Of a DNA stretch of 64,000 nucleotides, positions 27,401 to 38,240 are shown in pieces. Source of the DNA: Sphagnum compactum (lineage: Eukaryota > Bryophyta > Sphagnopsida > Sphagnales); assembly GCA_965153455.1 (NCBI GenBank), contig OZ234497.1, positions 18,345,872 through 18,409,871 of the forward strand, given 5' to 3'. Both the position numbers and the translations under genes were made by a program. The first letter of the stretch is position 1. Each line of letters opens with the position of its first letter. The notes under the pieces were generated by a model. That model did not search any database and was not told where the DNA came from. It worked only from the letters and a program-made list of their open reading frames with translations.

Positions 27401-27431
27401 AAAAGGGGTTTACTGTATATATATATACTAA
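21495..27431. other. AT-rich unassigned region
   Basis: A weak coding-like trace in plus frames at about 22150-22280 (LEKDNQHYEQYE and AQVEQTRVKVVSLDRLD) could be a decayed gag-type protein. No other signal was found apart from the 23-kb repeats. Confidence 0.35.
23040..23720. repeat. Degenerate ~300-bp tandem repeat with an internal 11-bp array
   Basis: Parallel segments occur (CAAGCATGGATGGCCAAG against CAAGCATGAATGACTAAAG, and similar pairs). Four 11-bp units (GTTGTAATCTT, GTTGTAATCTT, GTCATAATCTT, GTTGCGATCTT) sit at 23432-23475. Confidence 0.5.
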
Positions 27432-27497
27432 GAGCATCTCCACCCGTGCTCAGTATGTCACTCTGGATAATATGTTTTTATTATCCAGAGTGACATA
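27432..27497. mobile_element. Foldback/MITE fragment upstream of gene B
   Basis: It begins AGAGCATCTCCACCC, a sequence typical of plant MITE ends. It contains a perfect inverted repeat with 19-bp arms (27454-27472 and 27479-27497) and a 6-base loop. The opposite terminus was not found. Confidence 0.5.
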
Positions 27498-28075
27498 TGT
27501 CACCAGCCACGTGAAGCTGCACGAATTTAGTGGAGAAAAAACCAATTTCCTGAGCTAAACCCGCTTATTTTGATTTTTTCACAATAAATTTTATTCTCTG
27601 GAGTCAAAGAACAAGAACAAGAAGCGGAAGAATCTGATTAGTCTCTTGAACTCGCGCTACAAAACCCTCTCACAAATGGGTAGACAGAGAATTCCGGTAT
27701 TCATGAAGAAAAAAAAGATTGTTTTTAGTCCCCACTTTTTCCTCAGATTCGTGGGAGAGCCCAATGATCAAAATCCCCACAAAAAAAGCAAAAAGGGAAT
27801 TTAGCCCATGCAGAATGTATCTATCGCTATGTATGTATCTCCAAGCTTTTGGAAGAAGCTCTCCAAGTGTTGTCTCTCCAAGCTCCCAGTGTTTTTTTCT
27901 CCAACCTCCTTTACGTACGTGCCCCACAAATTAGTACCCTCAACAAAAAAATTTCAATGGACATCTTCCTAGACTGACAACACTATGTTTTCCTGAGTCA
28001 GTCGTGATTGTACTTCAACGAAGGACATTGATGAAGCTCGTGGGAAATTAGGTCTCTACATTGCGGATTACTACA

Positions 28076-28102
28076 TCTCTCTCTCTCTTCTCTCTCTCTC
28101 TC
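28076..28102 (+). repeat. CT dinucleotide repeat in the gene B leader intron
   Basis: About 27 bases of nearly pure CT, followed at 28103 by GTTCTTGCAG, which could act as an alternative acceptor. Confidence 0.85.
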
Positions 28103-28177
28103 GTTCTTGCAGCATCTGGTACGCCAACATTCCTTACATAACAACAAGAGCAACAAAGTTGAACTGTTTCTTTCTTT

Positions 28178-28197
28178 CCCCCCCCCCCCCCCCCCCC
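28178..28197 (+). repeat. C20 homopolymer in the gene B leader intron
   Basis: Twenty consecutive C. The exact length may be a sequencing or assembly estimate. Confidence 0.85.
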
Positions 28198-28348
28198 TTC
28201 TTAAGGACTTCATATTTTGTTCAAGGACGAAGTGTACTCCAATTGTATTCATGTGTATTCAATGGCGTGTGAGAGGAGGGACATGCCTTTTTAAATGACA
28301 ATTTGTTGTCTTTTTTGGTGGGTATTTTGCAGTAGGTCTGTACACAAC

Positions 28349-28390
28349 ATGGGTGCAGAAGAAATTGCCGAGATCTTCCGACTTGAATAA
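28349..28390 (+). promoter_or_regulatory. Upstream ORF in the copy B leader (13 codons)
   Basis: This is the counterpart of the copy C upstream frame. It shares the start and the AEIF core and ends early at TAA where C has TCA. It lies 17 bases after the presumed leader-intron acceptor. Confidence 0.4.
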
Positions 28391-28691
28391 GTCATGGAGA
28401 CTGAGGAAGAACTCTGAAGATTGAGCTTTGATCTTCCATTTCTAGAGGAGACTCGGGGTTACTTTCATGTGGTAAATGGTTTTGCTTTTGCAGGCCAGCT
28501 ACATGTGGTGGTATGGATTTGTAGTAGTGAACTTCGACATTTTTTTTTCCCCTATTTGTCTTAGATTGTGCTACACTAGTGCTGAGTTGAACAGCAGCTT
28601 GAGTGTACATTGTGAGAAAAGAAAGTCAAACGTCCAGGCACTAGAGGTTTCTTAAGAAATTAGCTCCAGAGAAAAAAAGTTTTGGATTATT

Positions 28692-30963
28692 ATGGCCTCC
28701 AAGCTAATATGGCTCAGTACCTCCTTCAAAAATAAGTCTGTACAGTGCACGCCTTTTCGAGTTTCCATCTTCCTACTTCTTCTTCTTGGAATCCTGAACA
28801 TACAAAGTGTATTGGACTTGGGGACCAGGAGAGATCCACCATTGTTTGAGTTGAGTAATCCAAAATCTCAATGCAGCACAAACTCAACCCATCATCTTCT
28901 TCTCCACACATCACAAATTGGCACAACATCATCATCAGCCTGGGACTCACAACATCATGCTGCATACGAGGTTTGTGTGGTGATTGTAATTGGACATGAT
29001 AGTGGGAATCCATCAGAAACTGCTTTGCCATTTTCTGTCCTTCGAAGGCTTTTCCAAATGGTTTTTGAGCTCAAAGGCATAGAGGGTGAAGAAGTGGGAT
29101 TGGTGGAACATGATTTGCAAGGTGTTTTAGTCCGGGTTGATTATACCTCAGTTGTTTGCAAGATGGTGCGAGATGCACTTGGTCATTCTGCTACATGCCA
29201 AAGCCTTCTAAACCTGCCAAAGTCCAAGCAACAGGTATTAACCCTAGCCTCTTATGCTTACAAGTATTGTTACATAATTCCTTTGAAGGCAATTCCTGGC
29301 TTATCAATCTCAGCTTTTCAATTGTGAGAGTTCAGAAGGGAAAAACCAATTTCTGTCTCAGCAAGAACAAACAGATATTGATCAGACCCAACCTTGGTCT
29401 TTCATGAATTTGTGGAAGAGGAATAGAAATTTGCTTATGAAAAGTTCTAGCAATAATCATGAAGCAATTCTTGAAGCATCTTGGTCAGAGGTAGAAGCTG
29501 CTTTTTTTGTTCTTATAATTATACAGGTGCAGGATCAGTTGGTGACTTGTAAGAAAATGCTCGACATTTGTGTTGGGCACTTTCCAATTCCTCATGGGTG
29601 TTGCTTCTGTAGCAAATAAGATCGCTAGTACCATGCGTCAATCTTGTTCGAATGTGCAACTTCAGTTCCGAATCTCTGGTTTCCTTCAGCAATGATTCCT
29701 TGTGGCAATCATGCTCTAATTAGCATTGTAAATGATTGAGATTTTTGTGATCTTCTCATTATCGTTATGGCATAATTTTGTTGTGCTTTTTTTTTTGGGT
29801 GTATTTCAGGCAAAATGTAAAACTCTTGTAGTAGGTGAGACAAAGAAATACGTTGAACAGGCGTGTGCAAAATGGACAGATAGGTTTCAATACAAGGATT
29901 TGAAAATAGTGGATTTGGATGAACCGGATGATCCAGCTCCACAAGTCACTCTGCCAAGTATGGCAACATGGAGACCCACTATAGTGACAGGTTTTAGTAG
30001 GAATCATTTGCATGTGGGACTTCTTCTTTTGAGATCAGTTGGAAAAGCAGCATCAAATCCAATCATGTCCAAACTTTACAATGTTTCTTTAGTGGTGTGG
30101 GTTATGGAGGAATTCAACTCTTCAGAGACCAAGAATTTTGATTGCATAGTTTGGGAATTAAAGGAAGTGTACCATATTGATGTAGAGGTGAGAAAGCCCA
30201 ATTTCACCAAGTACCCAGATTGGATGCGCATCAATCCAAGCCATTTTGACATTGATGAAGGTGGCAGAGGTGGGTGATTCTTTTGGTTCACGGTTGGTGT
30301 GTTTGATCCTCAAGGTCTCTATAAGGTCAAACAAACACGTTCATTGACTGGGTTCAATACATCCCTTGTTTTTGCCCATCATGCCTGTGGACCTTTTTTT
30401 GCCATGTTGTCTGATATTTCCTGTGTTGAATTATTTTTGCAGGGGAGTATGCATGGAAGGCTGTCTTCATACATACAACACTAGTCGAGCGGGGCTTTGT
30501 GTTATGGTTAGATGGTGGGAGCCGGATTGTGAAAGCATCAGCACTGTTGAACACACTGAACTGGGTGAAAGCCTATGGGTTTGCATCCACAAAATCTGAA
30601 GGCAGTGTTGAACGCTGGACACACATAGCACAGCTCAAATATCTCCAAGCAGATTTCCTCTATCTGAAGCAGCAACAGAATTGTGATGCTTCACGTATTG
30701 GTTTCACCACAGAAACGTATCAAGATTTGCTTCGGCCTTGGTATGAATGTTCTATAACAAGACAATGTATAGCACCCGATGGCTCGAACCGATTCAATCA
30801 TCGCCAAGACCAATCAGCCCTCACTGTGTTATCTGTTTTAACCCAGTATTCATGCACAGGTATAGACAATGGCATAACCAGGCAAAATGATTATTCATTA
30901 CATGACATGTATCAGGGGGTTGATACAACCCACTGCTATAAGGACCCAGTTCTAGTGACATAG
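28692..30963 (+). CDS. Putative type II membrane glycosyltransferase-like protein (DUF1647-like), copy B
   Basis: Coding exons 28692-29234, 29810-30269 and 30443-30963 give 507 residues with the same intron phases (0, 1) as copies A and C. The membrane segment is about residues 22-40. The conserved EYAWK, LWLD, PWYEC, CIAP and H-x-x-DQ motifs are all kept, but the residues after LWLD are GGS rather than GGG. B is closest to A in exons 1 and 3. In exon 2 it differs from both others (for example KNFDC where A and C have NYFDC, and MSKLYN where they have VSKHYN). Upstream it shares a long leader with copy C, including a leader intron and a short upstream frame. Its 3' flank matches A but is interrupted by two insertions. 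The frame is intact. Function is inferred only from family resemblance. Confidence 0.85.
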
Positions 30964-31344
30964 TTTTTTCTACAACAGAAAAACACTAGGGTTCATGTGC
31001 ACTCAAAGCAAATCATACTCAGGACTCCACTGGGCTTTGTAGTTTTTACAGTTGTGTTTTGATGCGCATCTTCGTGCAATCTGGTTTATCAAAAGATGCT
31101 CAATTTTGCAGAAAACTAATACCAAAATTGTTCAGGTTTGACCATTATTGCAGTTCTTATGAAAGAACTGATGGTTCCATGGACAAATATTTGATTCTTC
31201 TCAAAAAAATTGAGAACCATGATTATATGGCAGAAACCAGTTATTTGATTTTGTGAGGACTGTGGTTATGGATCTTGAGAACGGCCCTGATAACCATTGA
31301 GTCTTTTCCTGTTTTGAACACCATAGTACCTTTGGGTCCTTGTC

Positions 31345-31475
31345 CACTTGGACACATGTTTATTGAATAATTAATTAATTTTGAGGATTCCGTTACCACA
31401 AATGATATATTCTCAAATATTCCATTGGATTTTGTTTTTCTTCACAAAAATATTTCTGGAAAAAAAATGGCTTTT
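31345..31475 (+). repeat. R2 dispersed repeat inside the first B-flank insertion
   Basis: CACATGTTTATTGAATAATT and TTTTGAGGATTCCG match the 1740-1900 copy. It lies in a roughly 680-bp insertion absent from the A flank. Confidence 0.45.
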
Positions 31476-31730
31476 TGAAATTTTCAACATTAAATAAAAT
31501 AATAATTAGTGTCAAACGGGTAGTAATTGCCCATTGCTTGAGTTTTCCATCACTGTGGGTCTTGTGGCAGAAACTCAGTATGTTGTATCATGTTTGACAT
31601 TAACATGCAGCCATTGCCAGGAAGTGAGGAAGGGAGAGGGGATGTTATGTCATGTGGGAATATGCCATACATGTGCTGAAAGGTCCCTGAACATGGAATG
31701 ACCAACAGGCTCAATTTCACTTGAGCATTA

Positions 31731-32044
31731 CTGGCCTTGTGTACGAAGGCAAGGATATTGTGTTGCGATTCATTATAGAGTATAGTGGCTTTAGGGATTT
31801 TGGCCCCTAGGTAATAGTCTATTTTTATATGAGGATTTTTTGACAGATGATATTTTGGCTTGTGTTGAAACTTGAGATTAGTTATAACAGAGTTATAATA
31901 TCTTGAAGGATTTTGGTTTCTTTTTGAGGATTTTTTGAAGGTTGTATTTTTGCATGGTGAAATATTTGAGTTTCCATAATTCTTCTTTTGCCTTAAGATA
32001 CTTTTTAATGTAAATGGCAAGGCCACAGTGTGACACACCCCTTG
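31731..32044 (+). repeat. R1 dispersed repeat, copy 2, inserted in the gene B 3' flank
   Basis: This aligns with copy 1 plus about 50 extra internal bases. Its limits are set by the A flank at 13094-13115, which reads straight across the site (TTGAGCATTA then GAATCTAATG). In B the same two halves are separated by exactly this repeat. Confidence 0.75.
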
Positions 32045-32244
32045 TAAGAATTTAATCATCACCTATGCACACTGCGTTGGCATGGAGCCCCAAACTTTGA
32101 AGAAATGTTCTCATTGTTGGACCTGCCACATTGTGCATCATGGTAGAGGTTGAAAGTGTGTGCCAAAATGGCCATTCATATCTGGCCCATGCCATTCCAC
32201 TTAACTATGTTGGATATTTCAAAGGACTTGAAGCACTGGGCAGA

Positions 32245-34199
32245 AACTTCTAGTGTATTTTGCAGGTCATGTTACAGAGCATAACAATTTGCAGGGCATT
32301 CCTGACGGTGTTTTCTTTTCCGAAATGCCTCCATGTCATGTATATATGTAGGCTTGCAAAACTTGACATGCAACTACAATACATGCTGCATGCTTGAGAG
32401 CTCCACTGAACAACTAAAATTCAATTGAGATGCACTTGCATAGGTAGTGATTCTCCTTTAATTGGGATCTTACACCTATAAGAGATCCTGCCTATCTACC
32501 TACCATATATGGGTGTCATAGGGCAAGATAATGGGAGATACTAAATACAACTTACACGCTTTGTTGGAAGCCTATTTATGTATTGTTGCATGGTTTTATG
32601 TATTACATAGTTCTTGCCCTTCACCATCAATATTTGTCCTTTTAAGTCCTACCTAAGGGCATCTCCAACGTTTAAATTGTAAAACTCCCCTACACCTAAT
32701 ACTACTTGAAGGGGTTTATGGAAATGACGTGTTGAGCTCACCTAAATCAGTATACACACCCCGTTGTCGATTGTCACCTATGTTTGTATGTCACCTCATG
32801 ATACACATGCCTCTAATATTTTTCCTTGTTGGTGTAGCTTTCAATCCTTTTCTTTGATGAGTGTGTTTGGAAGGAGCAACTTGATGCAAGCTTGATGTGC
32901 TATGTCAGTAGGTTTTGATCTTCCATTTTCAAAGAATTTCGAAACACAACTTATATAGTTTTCAATCCACCTTTTTAAATGTGTTTGCAAAGACCTTCAT
33001 GCATAAGATTTCTAGCTTTTGATCCTCATCTTTGAGTGTCTCTACAAGGTGCTTGATGTTCTTGTTCTTCATTTTGTAGTTCCATAAGTGCAACATGAAC
33101 ATCAATTGATGAAATTTAGACTTGCATATGCACCATTGTGTTGGTATTTTCTTTGTTGTTCTACAACACATCAAAAAATAATTCTTGCTTTGTTTTGGTG
33201 TTGATTGTTTTGATACGTTGTTTGCATACATCATGGAGAAATTGCAACAACAATTAATGGTTGGGTTGCAAATGAACTTTTTTCACGAATGTTTTAAAGC
33301 CACATTGCAACATAATGATTTTCTAGAACATAGAGATGGAAATTGGTTCATGTGGGTAGTTTATTAAGTCGTTCTTAACCCAATTTTTCAGTATGTATAT
33401 AGCTAACTAGTTAAATCGATTGGTAATTAGTGAAGCAATATAACCTAAGATTATTTTAGTTTTTGGTTAACAAGTCTTAAATAACCGATTTGTTATAAAA
33501 ACTGGTAATCGGTTTGTTACAGTAACTGGTTGATTAACAAAATCGATTGATTTGAACTTGTGACTAGTAACTTGTTATTTTAATTTTGAAGTTTATACTA
33601 GCTAATGATCATTTAAGTTGAAATAACACTATGAGTTGGTATAACTAGGAGGACTTAGAGATAGATCACAAGAGGATCTTTACTTTTTATAACTCTTGGA
33701 GAGTTTTTGATTTTGAACCAATTTTACTTGGATTTTTTTTGAAACATTTCCTTTTTATTTTTGGAATGCAAGCTTTAAAATAGTTTTTCTTGGTGAATAA
33801 GCACGAGGCTTCTATGTTTATTATGTTTTAATATTTCAAATTTGGAGATACCTATTGAAAATTTCAGTAAACCAAAATTAAAAATTTAAAGAGCATTTGT
33901 GAAACTAAAAGGATAGAAAAAACCCTTAACATTTAGCAACCAGACAATGGAACAAAAGTGTAAACAATAATTATTTTGTTTTGAAATTTTAGGTTTGGAT
34001 CAGTATTAAGTTTTAGTAGTTTTCTTGGATTATCTTGTGTGTTTGTACTTTTTGTTTTTCTTTACAAACCAATAATTAGGACTTTCTTTGGATTTACATG
34101 TTGATCTTGACTTTTTCTTAGCAACCTATTGACCAATAGAAAATCTAAATTAGTGATTTTTGTGAAATGTCAAAAGTAATCACATTGGCCTTAGAAGGC
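32245..34199. other. Unassigned region with a minus-strand coding trace
   Basis: A minus frame at 32962-33234 reads KHLVETLKDEDQKLEILCMK. It may be a fossil transposon protein beside the MITE-type terminus at 32655. The region from 33470 to 33560 repeats AACCGATTTGTTA/AATCGGTTTGTTA. Confidence 0.3.
32655..32670 (+). mobile_element. MITE-type terminus GGGCATCTCCAACG
   Basis: A TAAGGGCATCTCCAACG sequence resembles common plant MITE or Harbinger-like ends. No partner terminus was seen in the next 1.5 kb, so this may be a solo or broken end. Confidence 0.3.
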
Positions 34200-37100
34200 A
34201 ATTCGAATTAGAAGCACTGCAACAACTTGTTCGTGAAGTGGTTTAGCCACAAGAACAACCACGTTCTCAAGCTGAAGGAATACAACTGGTTGAAGCTCCT
34301 AGCAATGAGCTTCAACAACCTATTATGACATACGTACCTTTTCATTAGATACCAACAGAGTAGGAGGAAAGAAGGGAACCACAAGTACTTTCAACTGGTT
34401 GATTTTTTACACCCCAATAGTTCTCCCAACAATGGAGGTTGAATGCATAACTGAATGGACAAAACATCGAACATGTTTGACATGCCGATGAAGTAACCTT
34501 TGTAGGACATAGATGGCAATCTGTGACACCCAATTACTACATTCCCAAAGCAATTGTGCCCTTTTGATTAACACTAATTGTTGGTTATTATACATCTAAA
34601 CCAATTTTTATTTTGAATCCAACCATAACAGATTCAGAATTGGATTGCAACCAACTTTTAACCTGGTTGGAATAGCTATGTAACTTGGAGTGAAGACCTT
34701 CAAAAATATTTGGTTATCAACAGCATGTAGAACCAATGGAAGCAGTCATGGCCCCTATTGTTGTTCAATAAACACAACCATTTCATTGAACTATTTGGCC
34801 AAGTGTGCCTATCATGGGAATTGTTGAACAACCACTTGTTCAGCAAAGTATACCGGTTACAACCAACCAACCCATTGTTGAAATTACATTAACTTGTGCA
34901 TATTGTTAACAGGTTGGACAATGAGTTCAAGAATTATCCCTTTATGGATGAGAAATTGAAGATATTGATGAGAAAAAAACTCAAAACTTCTCTATAGCAT
35001 GTGGTACTGAACACACCAGCAACACATGTTGATGTACCTATGCAACAAATTTGACCACAATCGAATTTGGTTACCAACCCCATACTGGTTAGTCAACATT
35101 TAGGTTGGCCACAACCTATTGCACCAAAGTAGTAGAGCAACCTATAACTATACCGTACCCGATGTGGTATAATACAGTTTGATCTTTTGTACTTATGGAT
35201 CCTAACGTGTACTTTATGTATTATTCGAAAATCAAGGAACTTGATCCATTGATTTCTAAAAGAAAGAAGGCATATGCAGCTAGTGTTATCCAATCAAAAC
35301 TAGTGCTACTTGTTGAACAATTGGTGTAGAACCAGTATCCTTTCAAAGTTCCAACTTCTAAACTAAAACAACTGGTTTTCTATCAAGAGGTGTACCTATT
35401 CAACAAACAACGGCAATAACCCTACCTATCAATATACCTATTACCATTGGACTATTTGTTTATGGTAATAGTGTTTTAATGTAATAGCCCGGAAGGTTTA
35501 ATTCATATCCACAGCTAGGCGAAGAACCACTTGGAAGTTCAACTAATGGAAGATTGCCAAGAGGAGGATCACCTGATCGAGACCACCTAAAGGACCACCA
35601 CCTGATCCACCTATTGGATTTTATGGATGGCAAGCACCCAATCCAAGGATATTCATGCCACCATGGTATCAACTAATTCCAATTTGATTTAAACCAACCA
35701 ATGAATTGCCATATCGAAAATTTCAATATCCCACATACATGAAGGATACTGATCCTAACACTCCCGTTAGAGTTTTGAAAAAAACAATCAGAGCCAATGG
35801 TGAGATTGTGGAGTATAATATCATCAACCTGTTTTATTTCATTTTATGATATAACATTTCAGAGTGGGCCGAAAACTTTGTACAAGATCATCCTAAATGT
35901 ACATTTGATGACTTCAAACAAGCATTTTGCAAGCGTTTCTGGACTATGAAGAATGACAAAAAATCTATATGCAGTTGATGAATCTCTAACAACAAGTTGG
36001 CGAATGGGTATAAATTTACTATGAATGTTTGTTTAAACTAGCTAATTGTTTAAAAATGAAAGCACATTGATGTTTCCCTTACTATTATTTTTAAAGCAAG
36101 TTTTCAACCATAACTTAGATTGGCAACAACAGGTATGACAAGAGATACCTTGATTAAGCATAAGGAAGTTGTGATTTGTGAAGAAAGTGGATTGGTTATA
36201 ACAAACTGCAATGTTTTGATAACTCAACCAGAATCCAAACCAATTGCATAGCCTATAATCACTTATGCCATTGCTAGGTAGCACTTAACTTGTTCAAACT
36301 ATGGTAAAATAGGTCATGCAAAAGAAACTTATCATAACAAGAAAAGAAAGAACCAACAATACCTATTTTACCCACTAAAATTCTTGAACTAGTAGTTAAA
36401 GTGACTGCGCAACCTATTAAGCCGACTAAAACGCCATTAAGATATCCTTGTATTATTTGTTCTAATTCTGAACATTGTGCACTTGATTGTCTTAGAAAGG
36501 CAGAAGTTCAAAACATGTTCCAAACTAAGCCAACCACTACTACCATTATAGTAGCAAAAAACCTTAAACCTAATAATGTACGTCAATGTAAATGTTGTTG
36601 TTACAACACATAGCCAAGTACCACAACAACAAGTTCTCAAAGAACGTGAATGGTGAAGGCAAAAACAACTGCTAATAAACAACAAAGGAACAATTACGTG
36701 ATTCATTTGTTCATATTATTAGGGAGAACTTACAAGGAAATGATTCAACATCACAAACATCTGTTGATTTAAATGGACCACTTCATTCAAATTGTGTTGG
36801 TCTACCAGAACCAATGAATCAATTGGTTACTAATAAACAACTTGTTTAGTTGACTCCACAAATAATATCACCAGAGAAGACTTTGGAGGAGATTTTGAGA
36901 GACATCAGTATTCAAGTTCTAAAGACTAAATATGTTATCAACTTGGGGAAATTCTTAAAGATTGTGCTAGACATCAAACGGTACATTTTCAAACTAGTTA
37001 AGTCTATTCAACCGGTCCAACTTAAAATTGCATGTGCAATAGTGGTTATTGATCATCAGTTGGTCATGATTCAAGTCCAAGTTGGTAAGAACGTTATTGA

Positions 37101-38240
37101 TGATGTGTTAATTGATGGAGGATTTGGAGTAAACATCATTACTAAAAACCTAAGAATATAATTAAGTATGTCAAAACCTAATCCAACACCTTATAATTTA
37201 CGTATGGCAAATCAAACCATAGCCAAAGCACTTGGTTTTTTTAGGGATCTAAAGATATTTATTCATGGAATTCCTTATACGGTTACATTTACTGTTATAA
37301 ACAGTGACATGTACTAGATTTTAATTACTCAATGTTACTAGGATGCCCATGGTTGAAAGATGCAAAAACATCCCACGATTGGGAAACTAATTTTATTACC
37401 ATACAAGGAACTAGTGTAGTAAGAACCATACATGTTGCCAAGAAACTTGGTGTTCAAACCAAAAGGCCAGAAGTTTAGTTTGTTTTGATTTCCATTTTGG
37501 AATATTTGATGAAGAAAAGGATGTGATGTTTGCCATAGAGTTAGACCTATTTTCAATAGGAACCATAGTAGTTGCTACTCATACTAAACATGTTCGTACA
37601 CTAGTCTACATACCAAACCTTGGTATAGCAAAACCGGTCCAAAACCAACCTGTTAAACCGGTAGATGTATTAGCTATGAAATTAACTATACCTCCTGACA
37701 CTGTCAAACAACACTTACTTGAAATTTTCTTCCATCCAAAGTTTAAAGAGATGATTGTTGATGAAACACTTGCTCAAGAGCAAGTACAAGATTTAACCAT
37801 AGTAGGATGGACAGTTATTGAAGATGAACAATTAACAAAACACTTAACAGAAATCAATTTGGGTACCAAGGAGAATTTGCAACAAGTGAAAGTGAACTCT
37901 GCACTTGAACCAGTTCTCATCGATCAATTGATTGAACTTTTAAAAGAGTTCAAAGATGTATTTGCCTGTACATACAGAGGCCTGAAAGGTATTCCCCCAT
38001 AGATGAACAAGTGGTACTGTGGTATCCAATTCAATCATGTTGTTGGGCACAAAGTTTATACCTTTCTAGACATGTTTTTAAAATATCAATCGCATCAAAA
38101 GATCAGCACAAAACCACCTTTATGACAAACTAGGGGGCTTTCGTGTGGGTTGCGATGGCATTTGGTGTCAAAAATGGACCACCCACCTATCAAAGGGCAA
38201 TAACTAAAGCTTTTTGTCAGTACATTGATGTATAATGCAA
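34200..38240 (+). mobile_element. Ty3/gypsy retrotransposon ruin (gag, zinc knuckles, protease, truncated RT)
   Basis: Reading downstream on the plus strand, there is a gag N-terminal region rich in Q and P, with stops (34.2-35.7 kb). A gag core follows (35.71-35.97 kb, ISEWAENFVQDHP and FDDFKQAFCKRFW). A first zinc knuckle at about 36296 has lost two cysteines to tyrosine. A second one at 36449-36490 is intact (CX2CX4HX4C). The protease (about 37080-37160) reads VLIDGGFGVNIIT. The pre-RT linker is the longest open stretch (37523-38002) and ends LKGIPP. The RT fragment (38035-38230) reads DQHKTTFMT...YQRAITKAFCQYIDV. About 20 bases separate the linker from the RT block that should lie well over a hundred residues later, so an internal deletion is visible. 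Recognisable sequence stops at about 38240. No LTRs were found. Confidence 0.85.

Larger units (their letters stand above)
27600..28691 (+). promoter_or_regulatory. 5' leader and proximal promoter of copy B, with an enlarged leader intron
   Basis: This is homologous to 49835-50617 of copy C (shared blocks include CGGAAGAATCTGA, CACTTTTTTCCTCAG-like, and GAGATCTTCC). The leader intron would be 27915-28332: donor TTTAC|GTACGT, acceptor TATTTTGCAG. It is about 418 bp against 72 bp in C, because of roughly 345 bp of extra sequence (about 27925-28270) carrying a CT repeat and a C20 run. The CpG-rich part seen in C is missing here. Confidence 0.55.
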
